From positions 1-30,065 of the forward strand of contig CAYTXQ010000003.1 in NCBI GenBank assembly GCA_964441535.1: DNA of 30,065 nucleotides, in the 5' to 3' direction. Below are positions 15,070 through 23,872 of the stretch, piece by piece. The first letter of the stretch is position 1; each line of letters begins with the position of its first letter. The position numbers and the translations under genes are program-made. Below the pieces are notes generated by a model. It ran no database searches. It saw nothing but the letters and a program-made list of their open reading frames with translations, and was not told where the DNA came from. Source of the stretch: CAYNLX01 sp964441535 (GTDB lineage Bacteria; Bacillota_I; Bacilli_A; RF39; UBA660).

Positions 15070-17765
15070 ATGAAACGTAGTGAAGTAAATAGAGAATTAT
15101 TAAGTCCAATGATGAAACAATATATGGATATAAAAGATCAACATATAGATGAATTATTATTCTATAGATTAGGGGACTTTTATGAATTGTTTTTTGAAGA
15201 TGCAGAAATAGTTTCAAGAGAATTGGAATTGACTTTAACTGGTAAAAATGCTGGTTTAAGTGAAAGAGTACCTATGTGTGGTGTACCTTTTCATTCAGTA
15301 AAACCATATTTAGAAAAAATAATTAATAAAGGTTATAAAGTTGCCATAGTAGAACAAATGGAAGATGCTAAAAACGCAAAAGGTATGGTAAAAAGAGAAG
15401 TAGTTAATGTAGTAAGCAAAGGTACTTTAGTAGATTTAGAATTTTTAAATGAACATGATAATAATTTTATAGGGGCTTTACTTGATTTTAAATATTGTTT
15501 TGTACTTACTTATGTAGATGTATCTACTGGAGATTTATATATAGAAAGTATACCTCACATAAATGAAAATGTTATTAATGAAATATTATATTTAAATTTA
15601 AAAGAACTTATAGTAAATGATGACTTTGATATAGAAATAAGAAATTTATTAAAAAACAATTATAATATTGGAATAACTATATCTAATGAATATTTAGAAA
15701 ATGGTTATGAAAATTTATTAGATAAATTGGAAGATATAAAATATCAAGAAGCAATAAAATATCTATTACATTATTTAGTAGTAAAACAATTAAAAGATTT
15801 ATCTCATATAAGTGAAGTNNNNNNNNNNNNNNNNNNNNNNNNNNNNNNNNNNNNNNNNNNNNNNNNNNNNNNNNNNNNNNNNNNNNNNNNNNNNNNNNNN
15901 NNNNNNNNNNNNNNNNNNTATTACATTATTTAGTAGTAAAACAATTAAAAGATTTATCTCATATAAGTGAAGTTAAAATAGTAAATAGAAATAATTATTT
16001 ACAAATGGATATTCATACTGTAAGAAATTTAGAATTAGTTGAAACTCTAAGACAGAAGGAAAGAATTCATTCTCTTATATGGTTAATCGATAAAACTAAA
16101 ACAGCTATGGGTAGCAGATTATTAAAAAATTGGTTATTAAATCCATTAAGAAGTGTAGAAGAAATAAATAAAAGATATGATTGTATAGAAAAATTAAATA
16201 CTGAGTTTATATTAAAGGAAAAATTAAGAAATGAATTATATGAAATATATGATTTAGAAAGATTATGTAGTAAAACTATATGTGGTAATTTAAATGCAAG
16301 AGATTTATTACAAATTAGAAATTCTTTAAGAGTACTGCCTAGTATTAAAAGTATAGTAACAGAACTTAATTTTGATATGTCTATTAGTGAGCATAAAGAT
16401 GTTTATGATTTATTAGAATCCACTATAGTTGAAGAGCCTCCAATAACTATAAAAGAAGGACATATGATTAAATCTGGCTATAATGAAGAACTAGATGAAT
16501 TAAGAAGTATTCGTTCTGGAGGTAAAGAATTTATTAGTACTTTAGAATCTTCTGAAAGAGAAAGAACAGGTATTAAGAATTTAAAAGTAGGTTATAACAA
16601 AATATTTGGATATTTTATAGAAATAAGTAAAGGACAAATAAAACAACTTAAAGATGAATGGGGATTTGAAAGAAGACAGACTCTTACAGATAAAGAAAGA
16701 TTCATAACTCCATTATTGAAAGAAAAAGAGGCTTTAGTATTAAACGCTGAAGAAAAAATTATAGAGTTAGAATATAATATATTTTTAAGTATAAAAGAAG
16801 AAATAAAAAAACATATCTTAGAAATAAAAAATACTGCAAATATAATAAGTGAATTAGATGCTTTATGTAGTCTAGCTACTATAGCAGAAGAAAAAGGTTA
16901 TGTAAGACCAGTATTAGTAAATGATAGTGAAATAAATATAGTGGATGGAAGACATCCAGTAGTTGAAAGTGTTAGTAAAAATGAATATGTCCCTAATGAC
17001 TGTATAATGAGTAGAGATATTAGTACTCTTTTAATTACAGGGCCTAATATGTCTGGTAAAAGTACTTATATGCGTCAATTAGGGATTATAGTTATAATGG
17101 CTCAGATGGGTTCTTATGTACCTGCTAAAAGTGCTAAATTACCTATATTTGATAAAATATTTACCCGTATTGGAGCTTCTGATGATTTAGTTAGTGGAGA
17201 GTCTACATTCATGGTAGAAATGTTGGAAGCTAATCATGCAATTACTAATGCTACAGAAAACAGTTTAATATTATTTGATGAATTAGGTAGAGGAACTGCT
17301 ACATATGATGGAATGAGTATTGCTGAATCTATTTTAGAATATATAAATTTGAATATAAAATGTAAAACATTATTTTCTACTCATTATCATGAACTTACAG
17401 ACATGGATAAGAAATTTTTAAGTATTAAAAACGTTCATGTATCTGCTATAGAAGAAAATAATAATATAATATTCTTACATAAAGTAAAAAATGGTTCAGT
17501 AGATAAATCTTATGGAATACATGTTGCAAAACTTGCTAATATGCCAGAAGATGTAATAAATAGAGCATATGAAATATTAAATAATTATGAAAATAATTAT
17601 AAAAAGAAAACTAAATCAACAAATGAACAGTTAACTTTTGTATTAGAAGAAAAAAATAATGATCCATTAAAAGAAAGACTTAAAGAAATAGATCCTTTAA
17701 CTCTTACTCCAATGGAAGCTATTAATGTACTATATGAATTAAAGAATTTAGAAAATAAAAAATAA
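15070..17765 (+). CDS. mutS: DNA mismatch repair protein MutS, split only by a false assembly gap
   Basis: MutS recognises mismatches and small loops and starts repair. The N-terminal mismatch-binding motif GDFYELF is at residues 35-41 (Phe37 stacks, Glu39 contacts). The C-terminal part has the ATPase with Walker A GPNMSGKST, FDELGRGTATYDG and STHYHELT. QLTFV near the end resembles a beta-clamp binding motif, and the tail DPLTLTPMEAINVLYEL is typical. The 100 N at 15819-15918 are flanked by the same 55 bases on both sides. Removing the N and one copy joins the two halves in frame and gives 846 residues, the normal size. Start: ATG at 15070, with GTGAGG at 15058-15063. No mutL follows. Confidence 0.96.
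15764..15818 (+). repeat. Left copy of the 55-base contig overlap
   Basis: These bases are identical to 15919-15973 on the other side of the run of N. The duplicate is best explained as two contigs that overlap but were scaffolded with a default gap, not as a biological repeat. Confidence 0.95.
15819..15918. other. False assembly gap of 100 N inside mutS
   Basis: Both flanks carry the same 55 bases, so the true gap length is probably minus 55. Closing it restores the mutS frame exactly: 761 bases before plus 31 bases after, up to the downstream codon at 16005, is divisible by three. Confidence 0.93.
15919..15973 (+). repeat. Right copy of the 55-base contig overlap
   Basis: Identical to 15764-15818. 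In the corrected sequence only one copy should remain, after which mutS reads through without interruption. Confidence 0.95.
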
Positions 17766-17782
17766 AAATATTAAGAAATATA

Positions 17783-17791
17783 TGATATAAT
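17783..17791 (+). promoter_or_regulatory. Extended -10 promoter of thyX
   Basis: TGATATAAT, an extended -10 box, lies in the 87-base space between mutS and thyX. No convincing -35 is present. The Shine-Dalgarno GAGGAGGG follows about 50 bases later. Confidence 0.45.
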
Positions 17792-17852
17792 AATTGTGTA
17801 ATTTATGGAATAATAATTGGGGTAAGAAATAATAATAGAGGAGGGTTTTGTA

Positions 17853-19048
17853 ATGGAACAAAATAAAATTAGGGTAGAGTTATTACCCCACACACCATTT
17901 TTAAAGTATAATGGTAAATTTAATAAAGATTTAGCAATCGAATATAGTGCTAAACTTGCTGGTGAATGCTATGAACCAGAAGGTTGGTCAAAACTAAAAA
18001 GTGAAGATGACAAAAAGACAGAAAAAAGAACTAGTCTAACTTTAGGATTAGAACATTCTACACCATATGAACATATTGGTATTGGTTTTGAAATTGTTAA
18101 TTTGCCAAAATATTAGCGATGGTGTTAAACAATGAAAGACAATGCTCTACGAGTGAAAAATCTGCTAGATATACATCAACAGATGCATCTGTTGATCCAA
18201 ATATTTCTTACAAAGAAGGAGAATTATATAATAAATGGATGAACATATTTAGAACAAAAATTAAAGATAAATATGGTTATATTCATAATGATTCAAAAAT
18301 TGAAAAATTAGCTCAAGAAAATGCTAGATATTTGGTAACAGTATTTGCTTCAACAAAAATGATTCATACTTTGCCTTGGATTCAATTAAATAGAATAGTA
18401 TCATTTATGCAAAAATATATGATTAAAGAAAATAAAACAGAGTTTGATGAAAGATTAATAGAATCATTTAAACAATTTATAAGTTGTTTTGAAGAATTAA
18501 ATGTATTGGATGAAAGAGCTATGTCTAATAGAAAAGATAGAGGATTATCATTGTTTGCTGATAGAGAAGTTGAAGAACAATTTGGAACTTCATATTCAAC
18601 AAATTATAAAGGATCATTTGCACAACTTGTTCAAGCTCACAGACATAGAACTCTTGAATATGGAATGCAATTATTATATGAAAAAGAATATTTTGTACCA
18701 CCAATTTTATTAGATGATCAATTATTAGTAGATGAATGGTCAAATGATATTTCATCAGTTGCTTATGCAAATCCACAAGGTGAATTAGTATCAATAAATG
18801 AATGTGGTACTTATGATAAGTTTATTTTAAAAACAAAAGAAAGATTATGTTCAGCAGCTCAACAGGAAATAATGGCTCAAACTAGATCCACATTATTAAA
18901 ATATAAAAAAGCATTAGAAGAAAGTAATCATCCACTTGCAAGTGACATAGCATTATATTCAAAAGGAGCAAGATGTACATTCCCAGATTATAATTGTGCT
19001 AATGATTGTAAATTTGCAGAAGGAAAGAAATTATTGAGGAAAATATAA
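17853..19048 (+). CDS. thyX: Flavin-dependent thymidylate synthase ThyX, interrupted by a 1-base frameshift
   Basis: ThyX makes dTMP from dUMP using FAD and methylenetetrahydrofolate. The first 87 codons end in TAG at 18114-18116 and the remaining 309 continue in the -1 frame. Adding one A to the run of four at 18107-18110 gives FEIVNLPKILAMVLNNERQ, which is continuous family sequence; the repaired length, about 398 residues, is that of the long ThyX type. The ThyX motif region is NERQCSTSEKSARYT; further landmarks are FAQLVQAHRHRTLEY and the Cys-rich tail KGARCTFPDYNC. Both halves are well conserved, so a sequencing or assembly error is the simplest cause; a recent mutation is possible. The start has GAGGAGGG upstream. 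The kinase gene follows after 2 bases. Confidence 0.87.
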
Positions 19049-19050
19049 TT

Positions 19051-19719
19051 ATGGGTAAACTTATTGTTATAGAAGGTGCTTGCGATGGTGTGGGAAAAAC
19101 TACCCAATATATTCTGCTAAAAGAAAAATTAATATCAAATGGTGAAATTGTAACAAGTCATCATTTTCCTTCTTATAATACATATCATGGATTGCCAGTT
19201 GAAAAATATTTGAAAGGTGAATTTGGATTAATAAATGAACTTTCTCCATATTTTATAAATAATTTATATGCAACTGATAGAGCAATAACTTGGTATACAG
19301 AATTGAAGGAAAAATATAATAAAGGGGAAACTATTTTGCTTGATAGATATACAACTTCAAGTTTAATATATCAGTCTGCTCTTATTAGTGATGAAATTAA
19401 AAAGAAAGATTTTATAGATTATGTAATAGATTTTGAGTATAATAGATTAGGTATTAAAATGCCTGATGATGTAATGTTTTTATTTGCTTCATTTGATTTA
19501 TTAACTGAAATAAGAAATCGTAGAAAAAATAATGAAGGTATTTCAAATGATATTCATGAAAGAGATATTGAATTTATGAAAAAAGTTTATGAAAGTTCTA
19601 TGTTTGTCGCAGAATATTTAAAATGGAGTAAAATTGATTGTAGTTCTGGTAATAACATGAAATCTATAAACGAAATACATGAAGAAATCTGCAAATCATT
19701 AAAAATAAAGTTGCTTTAA
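19051..19719 (+). CDS. Thymidylate kinase-like protein paired with ThyX
   Basis: The 222-residue P-loop kinase resembles a divergent thymidylate kinase branch. The Walker A is EGACDGVGKTTQ (residues 8-19), one residue longer in the loop than the usual EGxDGxGKTTQ but still fitting A-x4-GKT. The DR-Y motif is at DRYTTSSLIYQSA, and a lid with basic residues follows (RNRRKNNEG, then IHERD). The product would phosphorylate dTMP to dTDP, directly using the product of ThyX; the 2-base spacing from thyX supports one operon and one pathway. The start is ATG at 19051. A housekeeping tmk may exist elsewhere, so specificity is inferred. Confidence 0.8.
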   Translation: MGKLIVIEGACDGVGKTTQYILLKEKLISNGEIVTSHHFPSYNTYHGLPVEKYLKGEFGLINELSPYFINNLYATDRAITWYTELKEKYNKGETILLDRYTTSSLIYQSALISDEIKKKDFIDYVIDFEYNRLGIKMPDDVMFLFASFDLLTEIRNRRKNNEGISNDIHERDIEFMKKVYESSMFVAEYLKWSKIDCSSGNNMKSINEIHEEICKSLKIKLL

Positions 19720-19735
19720 AGTGACTTTATTTTAT
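19703..19735 (+). terminator. Intrinsic terminator after the ThyX-kinase operon
   Basis: AAATAAAGT (19703-19711) pairs with ACTTTATTT (19724-19732) across a 12-base loop, ending in a T-rich stretch. The hairpin overlaps the end of the kinase gene. Confidence 0.65.
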
Positions 19736-19764
19736 TTATATGATAAAATTATATAGGTGGTATT

Positions 19765-20154
19765 ATGAAAACTAGAAGTGAATTAAGAGAGATGGCAATG
19801 ATTATTCTTTATCAAATAGAGATAAGAAAAAGAAATAATATTCATTATGAAATAGATGATATTATAAAAGAAAATCTAGAAATAGATAATGCTTTTGTTA
19901 GAGAATTAGTATATGGAGTAACAACTCATCAAGATGAGATAGATGAGTTAGCTAATGAAAATTTAACTGATTGGAAAATTAATCGTATTGATAATCCAGG
20001 GGCATCTATTTTAAGACTTTCAATATATGAGATTAAGTATACAGAAACTCCTCCTATAGTAGTAATAAATGAAGCGGTAGAACTTGCTAAAAAGTACAGT
20101 GATGAAAGTGTAAGTAAAATAATTAATGCAGTTTTAGATAGGATTATTAATTAA
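19765..20154 (+). CDS. nusB: Transcription antitermination factor NusB
   Basis: NusB binds boxA RNA with NusE (S10) and keeps rRNA transcription from terminating. The 129-residue all-helical product shows SELREMAMIILYQIEI at the start, FVRELVYGV, and the diagnostic NPGASILRLSIYEIKY and PPIVVINEAVELAKKYSDESVSKIINAVLD near the end, with normal length. The start follows AGGTGGT. A weak extended -10, TGATAAAAT at 19741-19749, sits just before that site. The next gene, xseA, begins one base after the stop, so nusB-xseA-xseB form one operon, a common Bacilli arrangement (folD, often between nusB and xseA, is absent). Confidence 0.94.
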   Translation: MKTRSELREMAMIILYQIEIRKRNNIHYEIDDIIKENLEIDNAFVRELVYGVTTHQDEIDELANENLTDWKINRIDNPGASILRLSIYEIKYTETPPIVVINEAVELAKKYSDESVSKIINAVLDRIIN

Positions 20155-20155
20155 T

Positions 20156-21421
20156 ATGGATACTCAGTATATTAATGTAAGTGATCTTAATAAGTATATA
20201 AAGACTATATTTGATAAAGATGAGTTATTAAAAAAAGTTTATTTAAGAGCAGAAATATCTAATTTTAAAAATCATACTAGAGGGCACTTATATTTTACTT
20301 TAAAAGATGAAACAAGTAGAATTAATGCAGTTATGTTTTTATTTAATACTAAGGGTTTATTGTTTACTCCAACTGATGGAATGAAAGTATTAGTAGAAGG
20401 AAAAATAAGTGTATATGAACCTAATGGTGGTTATCAAATATATGTTGAAAAGATGACTGAAGATGGATTAGGTAATTTATATTTAAAATATGAAGAATTA
20501 AAAAAAGAACTTTCTTCTAAAGGTTTATTTGATGAATTACATAAAAAATCAATACCTAAATATCCTACTAAAATAGGAATTATAACTGCACCAACTGGAG
20601 CTGCTGTTAAAGATATTTTAAGTACTATAAGAAGAAGATATCCAATATGCAGTACTATTTTATTTCCAACTTTAGTTCAAGGTGAAGGAGCTAAAGAAAA
20701 TATAGTTAAACAGATAGAAGAGGCTAATAAACATGACTTAGATGTAATTATATTAGGTAGGGGTGGAGGTTCTATTGAAGATTTATGGGCCTTTAATGAA
20801 AGTATAGTGGCTTATGCTATATATGATTCTAAAATACCTATTATAAGTGCTGTAGGTCATGAAATTGACTATACAATAAGTGATTTTGTAGCAGATTTAA
20901 GAGCTCCTACTCCAACAGGGGCAGCTGAAATGGCAGTACCAAATATTATTGATGTAAAAAACACAATTAATCATTATGTATTAAGAAGTAACGAAAGTAT
21001 AAATAATTATTTAAAACTGTTAAATAACCATTTAAAATCTTTAACTGAATCTTATATATTAAAAAATCCTTTGGCTTTATATGAAGTTAAAGAAGAAAAG
21101 TTATCAAACTATATAGAATATTTAAATAAAAATATATTTAATATTATAAATAAATGTAATGTGAAATATGAAAACATAATTAATAAAGATATATTATTAA
21201 ATCCTGAAAAAATATATCAGAATAAATTACATAATTATAATATAGTTATTAATAAATTAGAATTACTTAATCCATTAAATATATTAAGTAAAGGTTATTC
21301 TATAATTAAAAAAGATAATATGGTAGTTAAATCAGTAAAAAATTTAAAATTAAAAGATACTATTAATATAAAATTATATGAAGGAAATATAGAAGCCACT
21401 ATAGAAAGGATTGGTAAATAA
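20156..21421 (+). CDS. xseA: Exodeoxyribonuclease VII large subunit
   Basis: The catalytic subunit of exonuclease VII, which degrades single-stranded DNA from both ends. The 421-residue product has an N-terminal OB-fold (about 1-105, with KVYLRAEISNFKNH and GHLYFTLKDE) and a catalytic domain (about 130-320) with IGIITAPTGAAVKDI, GRGGGSIEDLWAFNE (201-215), AVGHEIDYTISDFVADLRAPTP and a final GYSII segment. The middle-to-C-terminal part is a long coiled coil for XseB binding. It overlaps the xseB start by one base (TAATG), which couples expression of the two subunits. It is slightly shorter than the E. coli protein (456 residues) but typical for Bacilli. Confidence 0.96.
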   Translation: MDTQYINVSDLNKYIKTIFDKDELLKKVYLRAEISNFKNHTRGHLYFTLKDETSRINAVMFLFNTKGLLFTPTDGMKVLVEGKISVYEPNGGYQIYVEKMTEDGLGNLYLKYEELKKELSSKGLFDELHKKSIPKYPTKIGIITAPTGAAVKDILSTIRRRYPICSTILFPTLVQGEGAKENIVKQIEEANKHDLDVIILGRGGGSIEDLWAFNESIVAYAIYDSKIPIISAVGHEIDYTISDFVADLRAPTPTGAAEMAVPNIIDVKNTINHYVLRSNESINNYLKLLNNHLKSLTESYILKNPLALYEVKEEKLSNYIEYLNKNIFNIINKCNVKYENIINKDILLNPEKIYQNKLHNYNIVINKLELLNPLNILSKGYSIIKKDNMVVKSVKNLKLKDTINIKLYEGNIEATIERIGK

Positions 21422-21651
21422 TGGAAGAGAAAACATTTGAAAGTGCATTAAATGAATTAGAAACTATAGTAAAGGAATTAGAATCTGGTAATATTGATTT
21501 AGATGTTGCTATAGAAAAATATACTAATGCAATGAAACTTGCAAAATTATGTGGAGATAAATTAAATAGTGCTACTGAAAGAGTTAATAAAATATTAAAA
21601 GAGAATGGTAAACTGGAAGATTTTACCATGGATGAAGACATTTCCAATTAA
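21421..21651 (+). CDS. xseB: Exodeoxyribonuclease VII small subunit
   Basis: A 76-residue helical-hairpin protein that binds the XseA coiled coil. Family hallmarks are FESALNELETIVKELESGNIDLDVAIEKY and then CGDKLNSATERVNKI; the first of these begins at residue 5. The ATG overlaps the TAA of xseA. An intrinsic terminator overlaps its stop codon, closing the nusB operon. Confidence 0.95.
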   Translation: MEEKTFESALNELETIVKELESGNIDLDVAIEKYTNAMKLAKLCGDKLNSATERVNKILKENGKLEDFTMDEDISN

Positions 21652-21662
21652 TGTCTTTTTTA
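21637..21662 (+). terminator. Intrinsic terminator of the nusB-xseA-xseB operon
   Basis: GACATT (21637-21642) pairs with AATGTC (21650-21655) across a 7-base loop, followed by seven T. It spans the xseB stop codon. Confidence 0.85.
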
Positions 21663-21702
21663 ATTTAAAAAATTAAGCCATACTATATATAGGGAAGTGT
21701 TT

Positions 21703-22674
21703 ATGATGAAAAAATTATTTATAACATTAACGCTTTTTATAGCATTTCCTCTTAGTATTCTTGCTTATTCTGATTATATAATACCAGGAGGAGAAAATGT
21801 TGGGATAAAGATAGAAACCAAAGGTGTATTAGTAATTGGTTTCTATAAAGTAGATGGTAATCTAAATAAAGGAAATCCTAATATTAAACCGGGAGATGTT
21901 ATAACAAAAGTTAATGATGTTGAAGTTAATACAATAAATGAATTAACCAAAGAGATAGAAAGTAGTAATTCAGATTCAGTTAATTTAACTGTAAAAAGAA
22001 ATAATGAAATCTTTAATGTAGATTTTGATTTAATAAAAGTTGATAATGTATATAAAACAGGATTATATGTAAAGGATAGTCTAACTGGTATTGGAACTTT
22101 AACATATATAGATCCTAATACTTTAATATATGGAGCATTAGGTCATGAAATAGTAGAATCAAATACTAATCAAAAAATAGAAGTTAAATCAGGTGATATA
22201 TTTAAAAGTTCTATAACTAGTATAGAAAAAAGTACTAATGGTACTCCAGGAGGTAAAAGAGCTAAATTTTATTATAATGTTAAATATGGCTCCATAGAAA
22301 AAAATACTACTTATGGAATATATGGAGTATATAAGGAAACATTGCCTAATAAAGATTTATTAGAAGTTGCCACTAAAGATGAAGTTAAATTAGGTAAAGC
22401 TTATATATATACTGTATTAAAAGACAATAAAATAGAAACGTTTGAAATAGATATAAAAAGTATTAAAGAAAATAATAAAATTAAAAATTTATATTTTGAA
22501 ATAACAGATAATACATTGCTTTCTAAAACAGGAGGTATTGTTCAGGGAATGAGTGGATCTCCAATAATACAAGATAATAAAATAATAGGTGCTGTAACTC
22601 ATGTAATAGTTGATGATGTTACTACAGGTTATGGAATATATATAACTACAATGTTAGAAGAAGGAGAAAATTAA
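21703..22674 (+). CDS. spoIVB: SpoIVB-like sporulation serine peptidase (S55)
   Basis: SpoIVB is made in the forespore, secreted into the intermembrane space, and cleaves SpoIVFA (releasing pro-SigK processing) and SpoIIQ in Bacillus. The 323-residue product has an N-terminal signal/anchor (about 3-21), a PDZ domain (about 40-108, with NIKPGDVITKVNDVEV) and an S55 peptidase domain. Catalytic candidates are His148 in GALGHEI and Ser284 in QGMSGSP; the GIVQGMSGSPIIQ and GAVTHVIVDD segments match the family closely. It is shorter than the Bacillus protein (about 425 residues), mainly at the N-terminus. The start is ATG at 21703, 7 bases after AGGGA. In Bacillus spo0A follows; here a decayed purM-like gene does. 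Confidence 0.92.
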   Translation: MMKKLFITLTLFIAFPLSILAYSDYIIPGGENVGIKIETKGVLVIGFYKVDGNLNKGNPNIKPGDVITKVNDVEVNTINELTKEIESSNSDSVNLTVKRNNEIFNVDFDLIKVDNVYKTGLYVKDSLTGIGTLTYIDPNTLIYGALGHEIVESNTNQKIEVKSGDIFKSSITSIEKSTNGTPGGKRAKFYYNVKYGSIEKNTTYGIYGVYKETLPNKDLLEVATKDEVKLGKAYIYTVLKDNKIETFEIDIKSIKENNKIKNLYFEITDNTLLSKTGGIVQGMSGSPIIQDNKIIGAVTHVIVDDVTTGYGIYITTMLEEGEN

Positions 22675-22685
22675 TTCTTCTTTTT
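22656..22685 (+). terminator. Intrinsic terminator after spoIVB
   Basis: AGAAGAA (22656-22662) pairs with TTCTTCT (22675-22681) across a 12-base loop, followed by more T. It spans the stop codon. Confidence 0.65.
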
Positions 22686-23312
22686 GTTTTAAAACTAAGT
22701 AGAAAAAACATTTTTAAAAAGAACTTTATTAGTGTATAATTTGTATTGAAAGTAATACGAAAGGAAGTTTTATTTAAAACGAAAGAAAATTTAAAATATG
22801 GTTTAAATATTGATATAGCAAATGCAACTAAAAAGGATATGATAGAAATATTAAAAACAGAAGAGCCTGGTTCAAAGCAATTATTAGCATCCCAATATAG
22901 TAAAATAGAAAATGTAGCATATGATAGGATTAATCATTTAATAAATGATTGTATTGTAATGGGATCAAAGCCATTAGCAGTTCAGGATGCAATAATATGT
23001 TCAAAAATTAACAAGGAAGATATAAGTAATATTGTTAAAGCTATTAGAGATGCTTGTAAAAAACAAGGATGTGTTTTACAAGAGGGTACTTATATATTAA
23101 CTTTCAGTATAGTTGGAGTGGTTGAAAAAGCCAAGATAATTGATGGATCTAAAATAGAAGAAGGAGATATTGTACTAGGATTAGAATCCAGTGGAATACA
23201 TACAAATGGTTATACTATGGTTAGAATTTTAATTGAGAAACATCCGGAAATACTAGATGTTAAAATAAATAAAAATCCCTTTATAGATAAAGTCATTTTA
23301 AAAAAAGAAAAT

Positions 23313-23361
23313 AAAAAAAGAATGCAACACCCGTTGGTATTTCAACAAGATTGCATTCATT
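23313..23361 (-). ncRNA. Possible small hairpin RNA with built-in terminator inside the purM relic
   Basis: On the minus strand, GAATGCAA (23358-23351) pairs perfectly with TTGCATTC (23327-23320). An inner GTTG/CAAC stem (23346-23343 with 23336-23333) closes a 6-base loop, and the outer stem runs straight into seven T (plus-strand A at 23313-23319). A strong promoter lies immediately upstream, so the predicted product is a stem-loop RNA of about 45 bases. It has no meaningful reading frame. Alternatively it is a remnant of a mobile element end. Confidence 0.5.
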
Positions 23362-23367
23362 ACTTAT

Positions 23368-23396
23368 AATATACGCTTTTTTGATAAATATGTCAA
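23368..23396 (-). promoter_or_regulatory. Strong SigA-type promoter driving the hairpin RNA
   Basis: Read on the minus strand: a perfect TTGACA (23396-23391), a spacer of exactly 17 bases, then TATATT (23373-23368). This is among the best promoter matches in the window, yet only a hairpin terminator lies downstream of it. Confidence 0.65.
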
Positions 23397-23747
23397 TGAA
23401 TTGTGTGTTTATATCTAGAATGGCTCATATAACAGGCGGAGGTATTTGTAAAAATTTAAATAGAATACTTCCGGAAGGATTAAGTGCAAAAATAAGTTTA
23501 GAAAAATATAACATATTGGAAGTGATTTAAAGTAATAAAAAGATTTGGAAATGTTTCTAATGAAGAAATGTTAAGAACTTTTAATTTAGGAATTGGATTA
23601 ATTATTGTTGCAAAAAAAGAAAACATCAAATATATTAAAAATCATATAGAACATAATGGAATTAATTGTACTGAAATAGGGCAAATAATAAAAGGAAATA
23701 AAGATGTAAGAACATTTGGTAATTTTAACTAGTAATTTAATTAATAT

Positions 23748-23778
23748 AAAAAGAAGATAAACAAATTATCTTCTTTTT
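23748..23778. terminator. Bidirectional terminator between the purM relic and the small membrane gene
   Basis: A perfect 13-bp inverted repeat, AAAAAGAAGATAA (23748-23760) and TTATCTTCTTTTT (23766-23778), with a 5-base loop. A/T runs on both sides suit termination of both converging transcripts. It overlaps the stop codon of the minus-strand gene. Confidence 0.88.
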
Positions 23779-23872
23779 AACTAATAAAATATACTGCAAA
23801 AGATGCTAAAGTTCCAAATAACATAAGTATGAATAATAACCATACTACTATTTTTTGAGTTCTTTTTTTCAT
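23777..23872 (-). CDS. 31-residue single-pass membrane peptide, DUF4044-like
   Basis: This short gene reads MKKRTQKIVVWLLFILMLFG and continues for 11 residues to end in AVYFIS. It is a basic N-terminus followed by one membrane helix, the pattern of the DUF4044 small-protein family of Bacillota, whose function is unknown. A strong Shine-Dalgarno GAGGAG (23885-23880 on the minus strand) lies 7 bases before the ATG at 23872. A second in-frame ATG at 23878 is only one base from it and is rejected. A bidirectional terminator follows at the stop codon. It is divergent from spoIIM. The family assignment is from memory of the pattern and is moderate. Confidence 0.68.
   Translation of the reverse strand: MKKRTQKIVVWLLFILMLFGTLASFAVYFIS

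Larger units (their letters stand above)
22746..23732 (+). pseudogene. purM: Decayed purM-like gene (AIR synthase family)
   Basis: The remains match the divergent clostridial-type AIR synthase family, which forms aminoimidazole ribonucleotide in purine synthesis. Fragment 1 (22746 to about 23300) has KTEEPGSKQLLASQY, INDCIVMGSKPLAVQDAIICSKI and GVVEKAKIIDGSKI. It lacks the segment before KTEEPGSK and the GGET active-site loop, both apparently lost by in-frame deletion. About 119 bases of unrelated sequence (to 23416), holding a promoter-hairpin unit, replace about 20 residues. Fragment 2 resumes at RMAHITGGGI. At 23525-23530 one extra T breaks the frame; in the next frame VIKRFGNVSNEEMLRTFNLGIG continues to TAG at 23730. 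With at least four lesions the gene cannot be functional. The apparent TTG start is uncertain. Confidence 0.85.

Noticed and set aside
15764..15973. A 55-base direct repeat within mutS
   Set aside because: The copies abut the 100-N run exactly and collapsing them restores the MutS frame, so it is a contig overlap and not a biological duplication.
18105..18116. Programmed -1 frameshifting in thyX
   Set aside because: There are only four A and no X-XXY-YYZ heptamer, and I see no strong stem-loop just downstream; a missing base is simpler.
18501..18794. Open frames on both strands inside thyX
   Set aside because: Both lie within conserved ThyX sequence and show repetitive hydrophobic composition typical of shadow frames.
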